Source of the DNA: Brevundimonas poindexterae
Lineage (GTDB): Bacteria; Pseudomonadota; Alphaproteobacteria; Caulobacterales; Caulobacteraceae
Direction of reading: 5' to 3'
Length of the DNA stretch: 64,000 nt
Assembly (NCBI RefSeq): GCF_020524625.1
Contig: NZ_JAIVLL010000001.1
Span: 806,001-870,000, forward strand
Numbering within the stretch: the first letter of the stretch is position 1; every line of letters begins with the position of its first letter. A model generated the notes under the pieces. It did not search any database and was not told the DNA's origin. It saw nothing but the letters and a program-made list of their open reading frames with translations. The translations under genes were made by a program, and so were the position numbers. Positions 1 through 10,416 of the stretch are shown one piece after another.

Positions 1-696
1 GCGCGCGGCATCGACGAACTCCGGCCGGGCCTGTTGCACCACGACCAGTCGCTTGCGCAGCTTGTCCGGCAGCGTCGCGATCGCGCGCGGGACCGTGTCC
101 GACAGGATGCGCGCGCCCTGGCTGCCCCCCGTCACCAACAGGTGGATCGACCCACGCGCGCCCGGGGCCGCATAGGGTTTGCCCTCGAGCGCGGCGATCG
201 GAGGGCGAACCGGGTTGCCGACGACCTCCAGCCGGTCCTTCAGGCCCTCGGGCAGGCGCCCGAGCGTCGGAAAGGCCGAGGCGACCACGCCGACCCGCTT
301 GGCCAGCAGGCGGTTGGTTCGCCCCAGCACCGCATTCTGCTCGTGGATCAGGGTCGGCAGGCCCATGCTCATGGCCGCCAGCAGCGACGGCGCCGACGGA
401 TAACCACCGAAACCGACCACCACCGAGGCGTCCAGACGGCGAAAGGCCTTGCGCGCTTGCAGGACGCCCGCCGCGATCTTGACCCCCGCCTTCAACAGGC
501 CGACCGGCCCGCTGCCGGTCGCGGAATCGAGCGCCAGGCGTTCGTCGGCCGGGAAATGTTCGGCAAAGGCCTGACCGCGCCGGTCGGTCGCCAGCACGAT
601 CCGCCATCCTCTGCGGGCCATCTCCTGGGCCAGCGCCTGGGCGGGAAACAGGTGTCCGCCGGTTCCCCCGGCAGCGACGACACAGGTCTTGGTCAT
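1..696 (-). CDS. murG: MurG N-terminal part (truncated by window edge)
   Basis: MurG is the membrane-associated GlcNAc transferase that converts lipid I to lipid II on the inner face of the membrane. Reading the minus strand from an ATG at 696 gives 232 residues open to the window edge. It starts MTKTCVVAAGGTGGHLFPAQ, with the diagnostic GGTGGH glycine loop at residues 10-15. GGYPS and HEQNAVLGR follow at about residues 105-130, both typical of the family. About a third of the usual ~360 residues is missing, beyond base 1. The ATG lies 7 bases after the ftsW stop, so it belongs to the dcw operon. Identity is secure from the motifs and the position after ftsW. Confidence 0.96.
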   Translation of the reverse strand, partial: MTKTCVVAAGGTGGHLFPAQALAQEMARRGWRIVLATDRRGQAFAEHFPADERLALDSATGSGPVGLLKAGVKIAAGVLQARKAFRRLDASVVVGFGGYPSAPSLLAAMSMGLPTLIHEQNAVLGRTNRLLAKRVGVVASAFPTLGRLPEGLKDRLEVVGNPVRPPIAALEGKPYAAPGARGSIHLLVTGGSQGARILSDTVPRAIATLPDKLRKRLVVVQQARPEFVDAAR

Positions 697-703
697 GGCG
701 GTC

Positions 704-1891
704 CTACGACAGTATGCGGCCCAGCTGCGGCGCCGGGCGGCGCCCGGTCCCCGGCTCGTAGGCGCCCGCTCGCCTGCGGGTCAAGGCGAGCGCCAGCCCC
801 ATCGTCAGGCCCATGGCCATCATCGACGAGCCGCCATAGCTGATGAAGGGCAGGGTCATCCCCTTGGTCGGGATCAGGTTCAGGTTCACCGCCACATTGA
901 TCGCCGCCTGCAGGCCGATCAGCATGAACAGGCCGGCGGCGGCCGTCTGTTCGAACGGATCGTTCAGCCGCATGGCCCGCGACAGGCCCCGCACCACGAT
1001 GAAGGCATAGAGGCCGATCATCAGCAGCGACAAGATCAGGCCGAACTCCTCGGCGCCGACGGAATAGATGAAGTCGGTGTGCAGGTCCGGCACGTGACGC
1101 TTCATCACCCCCTCGCCCACGCCGCGCCCGAACAGGCCCCCGGCGCGAATGGCTTCGGAGGCACGGTCGATCTGGTGGGTGTCCTCCTGACCCGGAGCCA
1201 GGAATTTTGCCACCCGCTCGCGCACGTGATCGAACAGGAAGTACAGCGAGAAGATGCCGGACATGACCAACCCGCCCAGCACCGCCATCCACTTCAGCGG
1301 CACCCCGGCCATGAAGAAGACGGCCATGAAGGTCGTGGTGATCAGCAGGGTCTGGCCGATGTCGGGCTGGATCAGCAACAGGCCAACGGTCACCACATAG
1401 AAGCTGAAGGCGATCGAGACGCCGGGCACCCCCTGCCCCTTCTGGCCCTCGGCGAACATCCAGGCCGCCAGCACGATCAGGGTCGGCTTGGCGAACTCGG
1501 ACGGCTGGAAGCTGAACGGCCCGATCAGGATCCATCGCGTGGCGCCCTTGGCCTCATTGCCCAGTATGGGCAGCACCGCCATGACCAGCAGGGCCGCGAT
1601 CAGGGTGAAGACGGCAACCCGCCTTACCCCGCGGGGTGAAAGCAGCGACGTCCCCAGCATGGCCACCAGTCCGACCGAGGCGAACACGATCATCCGGATC
1701 GAATAGTGGAACGGGTTGGACAGCCGCTCATCGGCCATGATGGCGGCCGGGCTCGAGGCGAACGACAGGGCGATGCCGATCGCCATCAGGCCCAGTGCCG
1801 CCAGCACCAGTCCGCGATCCACCGTCCAGAACCACTTGGCCAGCAGGCTCTGGTCGCTCCGGGAAAAGGGCGGAACATAGGTCTGGGTCAT
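704..1891 (-). CDS. ftsW: FtsW, septal peptidoglycan glycosyltransferase (SEDS family)
   Basis: FtsW polymerises lipid II at the septum together with FtsI. The 395-residue protein has about ten hydrophobic segments. It carries SEDS signatures such as KGATRWI and QPSEFAKP around residues 115-140, QPDIGQTLL near 175, and LPFISYGGSS near the C-terminus. Length is normal for the family. Its start overlaps the end of murD by 4 bases (ATGA), and murG follows 7 bases after its stop. A position between murD and murG is the classic dcw arrangement and separates FtsW from the paralog RodA. Confidence 0.96.
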   Translation of the reverse strand: MTQTYVPPFSRSDQSLLAKWFWTVDRGLVLAALGLMAIGIALSFASSPAAIMADERLSNPFHYSIRMIVFASVGLVAMLGTSLLSPRGVRRVAVFTLIAALLVMAVLPILGNEAKGATRWILIGPFSFQPSEFAKPTLIVLAAWMFAEGQKGQGVPGVSIAFSFYVVTVGLLLIQPDIGQTLLITTTFMAVFFMAGVPLKWMAVLGGLVMSGIFSLYFLFDHVRERVAKFLAPGQEDTHQIDRASEAIRAGGLFGRGVGEGVMKRHVPDLHTDFIYSVGAEEFGLILSLLMIGLYAFIVVRGLSRAMRLNDPFEQTAAAGLFMLIGLQAAINVAVNLNLIPTKGMTLPFISYGGSSMMAMGLTMGLALALTRRRAGAYEPGTGRRPAPQLGRILS

Positions 1892-3333
1892 GCGACCACC
1901 TCGGGCTGGGCGCCAAGCGACAGGGCGGCGGCGCGGAAGGCCTCTCCCCGTGCCTCGAAGTCGGGAAACTGGTCGAAGCTGGCAGCGGCCGGGCTCAACA
2001 GCACCACCTCCTCGCGGCCGGTCGCGGACGCGGCCTCGAACGCCTGCTGGACGGCGCTGGCCATATCGCCGCTGATCCGGTGTGGCACATCGCCCAGGGC
2101 CGCCGCGAACGGTCCCGCCGCCTCGCCGATCAGGAAGGCTTCGACCACGCGCGGGAACAGCTCCGTCAGGTCGTCGATCCCGCCCGCCTTGGCTCGCCCT
2201 CCGGCGATCCAGAACACCCGGTCATACGCCGCCAGCGCCTGTCGCGCCGCATCGGCATTGGTCGCCTTGGAGTCATTGATGAAGCGCACGCGCCCGATCC
2301 GCCCGACCGGCTCCATCCGGTGCGCCAGTCCGGGGAAGGACAGCAGGCCCTCGACGGCAACGGCAGGGTCGACTCCGATGGCACCCGCGCTAATCAGGGC
2401 AAAGGCGGCATTCTGGGCGTTATGGCGCCCGGCGAGTGCCTTGGCGGCCGAGAGATCGGCCAGTGTCGAAACTTCTCCGCCGGGCTCCTCGATGAGCTCG
2501 ACTTCGCCCGGCCTCGCCAGAATCAGCGGCCCGCCAACTTGCCAGACCGGGGCCAGTTGATCGGCGGTCCCATGGGTCGCGACAGGAATCACAGACCATC
2601 CAGCGTCCGATGCTGGATAGGCAATCTCGAGGAAGACGCCCAGATCATCCGTACTGATCACGGCTGCGCCGCCCTGGACGGGGCAGTTGGCGAATATCCG
2701 GGCCTTGGCCGCGACATAGCCCTCCATGCCACCGTGCCGGTCGAGATGGTCCGGGCTGATGTTGGTCAGGATCGCCACATCGGGCGCGAAGGTGGTGGTC
2801 AGGTCCAGCTGGTAGGACGAGCACTCGATCACATAGACGGCCCCCGGCGTCGGCTTTGGCAGGGCCAGCACGCCGATCCCGATATTGCCGCCCATGTGCA
2901 CCGTCATCCCGGCCTGTTTCAGCACCCACGCCGTCAGGGCCGTGGTCGTCGACTTGCCGTTGGTCCCCGTGATGGCCACCACCTGCGGCCGCTCGCCCTC
3001 CGGCAGCGCCGCCAGCGCGCGCGCGAACAGCTCCAGATCGCCGACGATCTCGATCCCGACCTCCTTCGCCTTCTCGACGGTCCAGTGCGGCACCGGATGG
3101 GTCAGGGGCACGCCGGGCGACACCACCAGGGCGGCAAGCCCCGACCAGTCGGCGGTCGTCAGGTCCTCGACGACAAATCCCTCGGCCTCGGCCTGCATGC
3201 GGCTGGAGATCCCGTCATCCCACAGCACCGGCTCGGCGCCCCCGGCCTTGAGGGCGCGCGCCGCCGTCAGTCCCGACCGTCCAAGGCCGAAGACCGCGAC
3301 CCGCCTGCCCTCGAAACCGGGAACCGGGATCAT
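1888..3333 (-). CDS. murD: MurD, UDP-MurNAc-L-Ala:D-Glu ligase
   Basis: MurD is the cytosolic ATP-dependent ligase that adds D-glutamate to UDP-MurNAc-L-alanine. The 481-residue protein begins with a Rossmann-like domain (VAVFGLGRSGLTAARAL, residues 12-28). The Mur-ligase ATP loop GTNGKST is near residue 122, and HRMEPVG plus a FINDSKATN motif lie in the C-terminal half. Length fits the family (about 440-480). The preceding gene mraY ends 3 bases upstream, and its own end overlaps ftsW by 4 bases, so translation is probably coupled along the cluster. Confidence 0.97.
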   Translation of the reverse strand: MIPVPGFEGRRVAVFGLGRSGLTAARALKAGGAEPVLWDDGISSRMQAEAEGFVVEDLTTADWSGLAALVVSPGVPLTHPVPHWTVEKAKEVGIEIVGDLELFARALAALPEGERPQVVAITGTNGKSTTTALTAWVLKQAGMTVHMGGNIGIGVLALPKPTPGAVYVIECSSYQLDLTTTFAPDVAILTNISPDHLDRHGGMEGYVAAKARIFANCPVQGGAAVISTDDLGVFLEIAYPASDAGWSVIPVATHGTADQLAPVWQVGGPLILARPGEVELIEEPGGEVSTLADLSAAKALAGRHNAQNAAFALISAGAIGVDPAVAVEGLLSFPGLAHRMEPVGRIGRVRFINDSKATNADAARQALAAYDRVFWIAGGRAKAGGIDDLTELFPRVVEAFLIGEAAGPFAAALGDVPHRISGDMASAVQQAFEAASATGREEVVLLSPAAASFDQFPDFEARGEAFRAAALSLGAQPEVVA

Positions 3334-3336
3334 CGT

Positions 3337-4443
3337 CTATCTCAGTTTCAGGGTCGCCAGACCCGCCAGCGCCAGCATGGCCGACACGATCCAGAACCGG
3401 ATCACCACCGTCGACTCGGGCCAGCCCATCTTTTCGAAATGGTGGTGGATCGGCGCCATCAGGAAGACGCGCTTGCCGGTGGCCTTGAAATACCCCACCT
3501 GGATCATGACCGACATGGCCTCCAGCACGAACAGGCCGCCGACGATGCCCAGCACCAGCTCGTGCTTGGTGGTCACGGCGACGGCGCCCAGCGCTCCGCC
3601 CAGCGCCAGCGAGCCCGTGTCGCCCATGAAGATCTTGGCCGGCGGCGCATTGTACCAGAGGAAGCCCGTGCCCCCGCCGATGATGGCCGCGAGGAACACC
3701 GACAGCTCGCCCGCGCCCGGCACATGGTGGATCTGCAGATACTCCGAGAAGGCAAAGTTGCCAGCCAGATAGGCGATCATGCCGAACGCCGCCGAGGCCA
3801 TCATGACCGGCACAATAGCCAGGCCGTCCAGGCCGTCGGTCAGGTTCACCGCATTGGAAAAGCCGACGATGGTGAAGGCCGCGAACGCCACATAGAACCA
3901 GCCGATGTTCAGCAGCACGTCCTTGAAGAAGGGGAAGGCGACCGAGGTCTCGAGCCCCGCCGAGGTCGAGGGCGTCATCCACAGCACGGTCAGCACGCCC
4001 GCGATCACGGCAACCACCGTCTGGGCGACCAGCTTCTGTTTCGAGGTCAGGCCGGCCGAGCTCTGCTTGGTCACCTTGGAATAGTCGTCGACAAAGCCCA
4101 GCACCGCGAATGCCAGCGTCACGCCCGACACGATCCAGATATAGGGGTTGGTCAGATCGCCCCACAGCAGCACCGCCACGGCGATACCGGTGAGGATCAT
4201 CAGGCCGCCCATGGTCGGGGTGCCGACCTTCGACAGGTGCGAGACCGGGCCGTCGTCGCGGATCGGCTGGCCCTTGCCCTGCTTCTTGCGCATCCAGGCG
4301 ATGAAGCGGCTGCCCATGGCCACGGCCACGATCATGGCGGTCGCCAGCGCCAGTGCCACGCGCACGGTCTGGTACTGCACCAGGTTCAGCAGGGGATAAT
4401 CCTGGGCGACGTCCGCATAGTAGAGATAGAGCAGGTAAAACAC
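3337..4443 (-). CDS. mraY: MraY, phospho-MurNAc-pentapeptide transferase
   Basis: MraY transfers phospho-MurNAc-pentapeptide onto undecaprenyl phosphate, making lipid I at the inner membrane. The 368-residue polytopic protein shows the conserved blocks GTPTMGGL (about residue 75), FVDDYSKV (about 115), [10 protein letters not shown] (about 205) and [12 protein letters not shown] (about 270). The C-terminal signature HHHFEKMGW follows. The Asp pairs needed for Mg2+ and catalysis are present. It lies between murF (14 bases upstream) and murD (3 bases downstream). Confidence 0.97.
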   Translation of the reverse strand: MFYLLYLYYADVAQDYPLLNLVQYQTVRVALALATAMIVAVAMGSRFIAWMRKKQGKGQPIRDDGPVSHLSKVGTPTMGGLMILTGIAVAVLLWGDLTNPYIWIVSGVTLAFAVLGFVDDYSKVTKQSSAGLTSKQKLVAQTVVAVIAGVLTVLWMTPSTSAGLETSVAFPFFKDVLLNIGWFYVAFAAFTIVGFSNAVNLTDGLDGLAIVPVMMASAAFGMIAYLAGNFAFSEYLQIHHVPGAGELSVFLAAIIGGGTGFLWYNAPPAKIFMGDTGSLALGGALGAVAVTTKHELVLGIVGGLFVLEAMSVMIQVGYFKATGKRVFLMAPIHHHFEKMGWPESTVVIRFWIVSAMLALAGLATLKLR

Positions 4444-4457
4444 CTCAGACGGCCTCC

Positions 4458-5870
4458 TTAAGCCCCATCGTCAGAATTCAGGGCGGCCAGCGCCGCCGCA
4501 ATCAGTCCGGCACGCGAGCCGTTCGATCCCTTGACCATGACCAGATCGCCGTCGCGCACCAGGGCGTCGACCTCTCCGGCCATGGCGGTGGCCGTCTCGC
4601 GCCACTCTCCGCGCCGACCCACAGGCAGCGCCTCGTGCAGGTGGCGCATCATCGGCCCGGCCGTGTGCACCACATCGATGCCACCGTCCGCCAACGGCCC
4701 GGCCAGTCCCGCATGCATGGCTTCGGCCTGATCGCCCAGCTCCAGCATGTCGGTCAGGAAGACCACACGCCGTCCGCCTTCCGGCAGGGTGCGGGCCCCC
4801 AGGCTGCGGAATCCCGCCGTCATCGACAGCGGATTGGCATTGTAGCTCTCGTCGATCAGGGTGAAGGCCCCGCCCCCGGCCCTGCGGATCTGGCGCACCT
4901 GTCCGCGGCCCGCCAGCGGCGCGAATCCGGCCAGCGCCTCAAGCGCCGTGTCCAGCGACACCTCCATGGCCCGCAGCACCGTCAGCACCGCCAGGCTGTT
5001 AAGGCCCCAGTGATAGCCCGACTGGCGCAGCCGGAACTCCAGCGACTGTCCCTCGACCACGGCCGAGACCGTCGCCCCCTCGGCGTCCGGCTGAAAGTCC
5101 AGCAACCGCGCCCCATGGTCAGCGGCGCTTCCGAACAGTCGCACCTCGGCGCCGTGCTCACGCGCGACATCGGCAAGCAGCCGCGTCCACGGATTGTCGC
5201 CGTTGATGACGGCGATGCCCCCGGCCTCCAGACCCTCGAAGATCGCCGCCTTCTCGCGCGCCACCCCGGCCTCGCCGTCGGCAAAGGCCTCGATGTGCAC
5301 GGGGCCGACCGTGGTCACGCAGGCGACGTGCGGCCGGACCATCTTCGACAGCGGGCCGATCTCGCCCGGCGCATTCATGCCGATCTCGAACACCGCCCGC
5401 TCAGTGTCGCGGGGCATGCGCGCCAGCGTCAGCGGCACGCCGATATGGTTGTTGTAGCTCTTGACCGAGGCGTGGGCCCTCCCGGCCAGATCAAGGCCGG
5501 CCTTGATCGCCTGGGTCACACTGGTCTTGCCGACACTGCCGGTGACCGCGGCACGCCGGGCCGGAGCCCTCACCCGCGCCGCCTCGCCCAGAGCCTCAAG
5601 CGCCCTCAGCGTGTCGCCCACCTCGACGAACGGCCCGCCCTCCACCGGTCGCTCGACCAGGGCCCCGGCAGCGCCGGCCTCAAAGGCGCCCTTGGCGAAT
5701 TCATGGCCGTCCCGCACGCCCTTCAGCGCCACGAACAGCTTGCCGGGCTCGATCTCGCGGCTGTCGAAGGCGACGCCGTCGACGACGAAGGTCTCGCCAC
5801 TCAGCCGCCCCCCGGTCGCCCGGGCAATCTCGTCTGCCGTCCAGAGCGGCGCAGTAGGGGTTTCAGGCAT
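4458..5870 (-). CDS. murF: MurF, UDP-MurNAc-tripeptide D-Ala-D-Ala ligase
   Basis: MurF adds D-Ala-D-Ala to the UDP-MurNAc tripeptide in the cytosol. The 470-residue protein shows a MurF-type ATP loop, [18 protein letters not shown] (near residue 110), in place of the GTNGKT loop of MurD and MurE. It also has [25 protein letters not shown] and [12 protein letters not shown] Mur N-terminal domain comes first. Its start overlaps the end of murE by 8 bases. Family and subfamily are clear. Confidence 0.96.
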   Translation of the reverse strand: MPETPTAPLWTADEIARATGGRLSGETFVVDGVAFDSREIEPGKLFVALKGVRDGHEFAKGAFEAGAAGALVERPVEGGPFVEVGDTLRALEALGEAARVRAPARRAAVTGSVGKTSVTQAIKAGLDLAGRAHASVKSYNNHIGVPLTLARMPRDTERAVFEIGMNAPGEIGPLSKMVRPHVACVTTVGPVHIEAFADGEAGVAREKAAIFEGLEAGGIAVINGDNPWTRLLADVAREHGAEVRLFGSAADHGARLLDFQPDAEGATVSAVVEGQSLEFRLRQSGYHWGLNSLAVLTVLRAMEVSLDTALEALAGFAPLAGRGQVRQIRRAGGGAFTLIDESYNANPLSMTAGFRSLGARTLPEGGRRVVFLTDMLELGDQAEAMHAGLAGPLADGGIDVVHTAGPMMRHLHEALPVGRRGEWRETATAMAGEVDALVRDGDLVMVKGSNGSRAGLIAAALAALNSDDGA

Positions 5871-7329
5871 GAACGCTCAGGGCCTCACTGGCGACGGTCA
5901 CATCGTCGAACGGGTGCAAGGTCGCCCCGACGATCTGACCCTGCTCATGCCCCTTTCCGGCGATCAGCACCACATCCCCGTCTTCTGCGCGCTCGATGGC
6001 CGACTGGATGGCCTTCCGACGGTCCCCGATCTCCTCGGCATCCGGACAGCCGTTGCGGACCTCGGCCCGGATCGTCGCCGGGTCCTCGGAGCGCGGATTG
6101 TCGTCCGTGACGATGGCAATGTCGGCCAGCTCGGCCGCCACCTGACCCATCAGGGGCCGCTTGGCCCGGTCCCGGTCCCCGCCCGCCCCGAACACAACGA
6201 TCAGCCGCCCGCGCGTGTGGGGGCGGAGCGACTGCAGCACGGTCTGCAGACCATCGGGCGTATGGGCATAGTCGACATAGACCTCGGCCCGGCCCCACGA
6301 ACGGCCGCCCTGCACCCGCTCCAGCCGGCCACGCGCGCCCTCGATCTTCTCCAGCGCGGCCAGGACGTCCCCGATGGCCGCGCCCCCCGCGATGCACAGG
6401 CCTGCAGCCACCAGAACGTTCGAGGCCTGGAAGGCACCCGCCAGCGGCAGCAGCACCTCATGGCTCTCGCCGCGATAATCGAGTGTCAGCCGCTGGCCCT
6501 CCGGCAGGGCCTCGCGCCCCGTCAGGGTCAGGTCGCGGCCCCGCTGGCCCACGCCCATGATGTTCAGGCCCGACATGATCCCGGCCGCGGCAAAGCGCGA
6601 ATAGGCGTCGGAGTCGGCGTTCAGCACCGCCGTCCGACCGCGCGGCAACAGGGTCTCGAACAGCCGCAGCTTGGCCGACCGATAGGCGTCCATGTCGCCG
6701 TGATAGTCCAGATGGTCCTGGGTCAGGTTGGTAAAGGCCGCAGCCTTCAGCGCCACACCGTCCAGCCGCCGCTGGTCGATCCCGTGAGACGAGGCTTCCA
6801 GCGCCAGATGGGTCACCCCGCCCGCCGCCATGTCGGCCAGCAGGCGCGCGGCCTCGGCCGCATCGGGGCTGGTCAGGCCGGGGCCGGTCAGGGCGGTCAG
6901 CTCGCCCTTGCGCTGCACGGTCGCGCCGAGCGTCCCCATGCTGGCCGAGACCAGACCCATGTGCGCCCAGATCTGGCGGCAGAAGGTGGCGACCGACGTC
7001 TTGCCGTTGGTGCCCGTCACCGCGACGCAGGTGCGCGGCTGGGCCCCGTAGAAGCCCCGCGCGGCCAGCGCATAGGCGCGGCGCACATCACCTGCGGTCA
7101 CCAGAACCGGCGCCGCACCGGCAGGCGTATCGGACGGGGCCAGCACGGCGGCGGCCCCCCGCGCCAGGGCCTGCGGGATGAAGGCGCGACCGTCCTGCGC
7201 CGTGCCCGGCAGGGCGACGAACAGGCTGCCGGCATCCACCTTGCGGCTGTCGGCGGTCACGCCGGTGATGACGGGGTCGGCGGGCACGTCCCGCTTGAGA
7301 AGATCGGACAGACGCTGGCCTTGCATCAC
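5863..7329 (-). CDS. murE: MurE, UDP-MurNAc-L-Ala-D-Glu:meso-DAP ligase
   Basis: MurE adds the third stem-peptide residue. The 488-residue protein has the ATP loop VTGTNGKTSVATF (near residue 105) and LEASSHGIDQRRLDG. The motif DNPRSEDP (near residue 405) is the meso-diaminopimelate recognition signature, so the peptidoglycan should be DAP-type. EVYVDYAHTPDGL is also typical. It overlaps ftsI by 4 bases upstream and murF by 8 bases downstream. Confidence 0.97.
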   Translation of the reverse strand: MMQGQRLSDLLKRDVPADPVITGVTADSRKVDAGSLFVALPGTAQDGRAFIPQALARGAAAVLAPSDTPAGAAPVLVTAGDVRRAYALAARGFYGAQPRTCVAVTGTNGKTSVATFCRQIWAHMGLVSASMGTLGATVQRKGELTALTGPGLTSPDAAEAARLLADMAAGGVTHLALEASSHGIDQRRLDGVALKAAAFTNLTQDHLDYHGDMDAYRSAKLRLFETLLPRGRTAVLNADSDAYSRFAAAGIMSGLNIMGVGQRGRDLTLTGREALPEGQRLTLDYRGESHEVLLPLAGAFQASNVLVAAGLCIAGGAAIGDVLAALEKIEGARGRLERVQGGRSWGRAEVYVDYAHTPDGLQTVLQSLRPHTRGRLIVVFGAGGDRDRAKRPLMGQVAAELADIAIVTDDNPRSEDPATIRAEVRNGCPDAEEIGDRRKAIQSAIERAEDGDVVLIAGKGHEQGQIVGATLHPFDDVTVASEALSVHA

Positions 7330-9083
7330 AGCGAGGCCTCCATGTCCTTGAGCGTCGGATTGGGGCGTCCGTCGGCCAGCTGCCAGGCGTCGTCCGCGCG
7401 CTTCACGCCGACGAAGGGCGCGATCCGTTCGGCGATGCGTCCGACGGCCGGCGCGGCGACAAAGCCACCGGTGCGCGGATAGCTGCCCGGTTCATCGACC
7501 AGCACCAGAATGGCATAGCGCGGAGCATCAAGCGGCCCGTCGCTGGGGAACACCCCGATGAAGGTGCCGACCGCGACCGCCGGGTCATAGCGGCTGCCGG
7601 TCCATTTGTTGGCCGAACCGGTCTTGCCGCCGACGCGCAGACCCGCAGCATTGGCCCGACCGCCCGAACCGCGCACCACATTGCGCCGCATCAGGTCCAG
7701 CATGTTCACGCTGGTCTGGGTGCTGACGACCTGCACAGGCTCGGTCCCCGCGCCGCCCTTGCGCAGGCTGAGCGGCACATAGCGCCCGCCGTTGCTGAGC
7801 GCGCCGACCGCCGTGATCACCTGCACCGGCGTCACCATGATGCCGTAGCCGAACGACAGCGACGCCAGCGTGGAGGGCGACCAGTCGCGCGGCACCCGCG
7901 GCGCGGCCGATTCCACCAGTTCGATCGGCGCCCGCTCCAGCAGGCCCAGCCGCCCGAAATAGTCCTTCATCACATCGGGGCCCATCTGCACCGCGAGGCG
8001 CGAGGTGCCGATGTTAGACGAGTGCAGATAGACCTCTTCGAGCGTCATCACCCGGTTCTGGGCGTGGAAATCCGTGATCCGGCGATTGCCGATCATGAAG
8101 GGCTCGGAGGCGTCGAACAGGGTCGCCATGTCCGCTGCGCCGGTGTCCAGCCCGGCCGCGACCGTGAAGCTCTTGAACACCGAGCCCATTTCATAGTGGC
8201 CCGAGGTGGCCAGGTTGCGCGAGCCGCTGTCGGGCCAGCTGGCCATGGCCAGCACCTCGCCCGTCTGGACATTGGTGACGATCGCCACCCCGGCCTTGGC
8301 CTGGGTTTCGGCCATGGCCGTGGCCAGTTCGCTCTCGACCACGCCCTGGATGCGCAGGTCGATCGACAGGGCGAACGGTTCACCCGCCGCGCCGTCGGCC
8401 CGCAGTTCCTTGTCGAAGGCCAGCTCGACCCCCGAAATGCCCTGCCCGCCCGTGTCGGTTGCGCCGATCAGATGCCGGGCCTGGCCGCCCTCCAGCGGAT
8501 AGACGCGGCCATCCTCCATCGAGAAGGTCACCCCGCCCAGGCCCAGGTCGTGCACCTTTGCCCGCTCCTGCGGGGTCAGGCCGCTGGCGACGATCACCTG
8601 ACGGTCGCCCCACAGCGCGCCCTTCAGCCGGTCTGCGTCCAGCTCGGGCATGGCGCGCCGGATCTCGCGGAAGGCCACATCGCGGTCCCAGACCTGCGAG
8701 GGGTCGATGAACATGGCGTAGAAGATGACGTCGGTGGCCAGCAGCCGCCCGTTGCGATCGGTCAGGTCCGCGCGACTGCGGTCCGAGGCCACGCCGGCAT
8801 AACCTGCATCAACGGGCTTCAGCAGGGCGGCATAGCCGGCTCTGAGGGCCAGACCGCTGAACACCAGTCCGAAGACGGCCATCACCAGAAAGATGCGGAC
8901 CCGGCTGTCTTCCTCGGGGCGAGCGTCGGCACGGGCACGCTCGAACCCGTGCTCGATCCACCACACCGCCTCAGCCAGCCAGCGCCACGACGGCGACAGC
9001 CGCCGCGCCCGGCTTTCCAGGTCCTTGAGCGGGCCACGCGCGGACGGACGCCGCATCGACGACGGATGATGCTGGACGCTCAT
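7326..9083 (-). CDS. ftsI: FtsI (PBP3), septal peptidoglycan transpeptidase
   Basis: FtsI crosslinks septal peptidoglycan on the periplasmic side. The 585-residue class B penicillin-binding protein has a cytoplasmic N-terminus of about 65 residues and one membrane anchor (FLVMAVFGLVFSGLALRAGY). A dimerisation module (DRNGRLLATDV) and the transpeptidase domain follow. The active-site triad is visible as SVFK (about residue 310), SSN (about 365) and KTG (about 500, in GGKTGSANKW). It overlaps ftsL by 4 bases and murE by 4 bases. Confidence 0.96.
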   Translation of the reverse strand: MSVQHHPSSMRRPSARGPLKDLESRARRLSPSWRWLAEAVWWIEHGFERARADARPEEDSRVRIFLVMAVFGLVFSGLALRAGYAALLKPVDAGYAGVASDRSRADLTDRNGRLLATDVIFYAMFIDPSQVWDRDVAFREIRRAMPELDADRLKGALWGDRQVIVASGLTPQERAKVHDLGLGGVTFSMEDGRVYPLEGGQARHLIGATDTGGQGISGVELAFDKELRADGAAGEPFALSIDLRIQGVVESELATAMAETQAKAGVAIVTNVQTGEVLAMASWPDSGSRNLATSGHYEMGSVFKSFTVAAGLDTGAADMATLFDASEPFMIGNRRITDFHAQNRVMTLEEVYLHSSNIGTSRLAVQMGPDVMKDYFGRLGLLERAPIELVESAAPRVPRDWSPSTLASLSFGYGIMVTPVQVITAVGALSNGGRYVPLSLRKGGAGTEPVQVVSTQTSVNMLDLMRRNVVRGSGGRANAAGLRVGGKTGSANKWTGSRYDPAVAVGTFIGVFPSDGPLDAPRYAILVLVDEPGSYPRTGGFVAAPAVGRIAERIAPFVGVKRADDAWQLADGRPNPTLKDMEASL

Positions 9084-9463
9084 TGCGCGCCCTCCGCCAC
9101 ATCCGTCGGCACTGCCTCCGCCTCGGCCTCAGCCGGTGCAGGCGCGACGTCCTCGCCGGCCGGGGCCACGACCTGCGCCTCGGGCGCATCCTCGCCGATG
9201 GGCGCCAGACCCGCCTGACGGGACAGGGCCTCCAGCCGCGCCGGACTCTCAAGGCGCGCCACCTCGGCCCGCAGCATGCGGACCCGCAGCGAGGACTGGT
9301 CGATCTCGCGCTCCAGCTGGGCGATGCGCGAGGTCTCGCGCGCCGCCGACGCCTTGGTCAGATACACCGACAGCAGCATGGCCGCGACGCACAGCAGGCC
9401 GAAAATCTCGACCCAGCGAACACCGCGCACCTTCCAGTCGAACAGACGCCGGACCATCGTCAT
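9080..9463 (-). CDS. ftsL: FtsL-like divisome protein
   Basis: This 127-residue bitopic protein has one membrane span near residues 18-38 ([18 protein letters not shown]). A short coiled coil rich in Leu, Arg and Glu follows (residues 42-85), then a low-complexity Ala/Glu/Pro tail. Size, topology and position between rsmH and ftsI are those of FtsL, which bridges FtsB, FtsQ and FtsWI. FtsL is poorly conserved in sequence, so the call rests mainly on synteny and topology. The acidic Ala-rich tail of about 40 residues is longer than in E. coli FtsL. Confidence 0.85.
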   Translation of the reverse strand: MTMVRRLFDWKVRGVRWVEIFGLLCVAAMLLSVYLTKASAARETSRIAQLEREIDQSSLRVRMLRAEVARLESPARLEALSRQAGLAPIGEDAPEAQVVAPAGEDVAPAPAEAEAEAVPTDVAEGAQ

Positions 9464-10416
9464 GCGGCCAGCCTCCCCCAGGCGGGCGCCGCCGTCCGCA
9501 CGGCGGCCCGCAGCCGGGCCGAGCGGGCGCGAGGATTGGCGGCCAGCTCTGCCTCACCGGCGTCGACCGACCCCTTGAACTGCAGGGTGAAGCTCGGCGC
9601 CCGCGGCTCGACCCTCTGCGGGGCGTGACGCGATCCGCCCGGCGCATTGCCGGTGCGCTCGGTCAGGAAGCTCTTGACCATCCGGTCTTCCAGCGAATGG
9701 AAGGTCACCACCGCCAGCCGCCCGTCTTCCGGCAGGACCGCCTCGGCCCCTTCCAGCCCCCGGGCCAGTTCGCCCAGTTCGTCATTCACGGCAATGCGCA
9801 GGGCCTGGAACACCCGCGTGGCCGGATGGGTGGGCGCACCGCGCCGTCCGCCCAGCGCCGCCTCGACCACATCGGCCAGATCCAGCGTCCGCTCGAACGG
9901 CCGCTCGGCCCGCCGCCGCAGGATAGCGGTCGCGATCCGGCCGGACTGACGCTCGTCGCCGTACAGTTTGAAGATATGAGCCAGCGGACCGTGGTCCCAG
10001 CTGTTGACGATATCGGCCGCGCTCTGGCCCTCACGCGACATGCGCATGTCCAGCGGGCCGTCCTTCATGAAGGAAAAGCCGCGCTCGGCCTGGTCCAGCT
10101 GCATGGACGACACGCCGATGTCGAACACCACCGCATCGATCCGCGCCTCGCCGCCCAGCACGTCGGCCAGTTCCGAAAAGGCCGAGCGGATCAGGCGGAA
10201 CCGGTCCGGAAACGCCTGTCTCAGGGCCTCGGCATGGGGTTCCACCGTCGGGTCGCGGTCCAAGGCGATCACCTCGGCGCCCGCCTCAAGGAAGGCGCGC
10301 GAATAGCCGCCGGCGCCAAAGGTGGCGTCCACCACCCGCTGGCCGGGCGCCGGGCGCACCGCCTCGATCACGGCACCCAGCAGGACGGGAATGTGCGGCC
10401 GGGCGGCGTCGGTCAT
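9460..10416 (-). CDS. rsmH: RsmH (MraW), 16S rRNA C1402 N4-methyltransferase
   Basis: RsmH is the SAM-dependent methyltransferase that makes N4-methylcytidine at 16S rRNA position 1402. The 318-residue protein starts with [13 protein letters not shown] and has the SAM-binding loop [14 protein letters not shown] (about residues 30-43). [19 protein letters not shown] (about 100-120) and the late motif [15 protein letters not shown] follow, all diagnostic. It sits directly after mraZ with a 4-base overlap and overlaps ftsL by 4 bases. Confidence 0.97.
   Translation of the reverse strand: MTDAARPHIPVLLGAVIEAVRPAPGQRVVDATFGAGGYSRAFLEAGAEVIALDRDPTVEPHAEALRQAFPDRFRLIRSAFSELADVLGGEARIDAVVFDIGVSSMQLDQAERGFSFMKDGPLDMRMSREGQSAADIVNSWDHGPLAHIFKLYGDERQSGRIATAILRRRAERPFERTLDLADVVEAALGGRRGAPTHPATRVFQALRIAVNDELGELARGLEGAEAVLPEDGRLAVVTFHSLEDRMVKSFLTERTGNAPGGSRHAPQRVEPRAPSFTLQFKGSVDAGEAELAANPRARSARLRAAVRTAAPAWGRLAA

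Noticed and set aside
1795..4461. Long open frame (888 codons) on the plus strand across murD and mraY
   Set aside because: It is antisense to well-recognised Mur genes; its composition is Arg/His/Gly/Pro-rich as expected from a GC-rich shadow frame, with no family match.
5461..7482. Long open frame antisense to murF and murE
   Set aside because: Both opposite-strand genes have full catalytic motifs; this frame has none.
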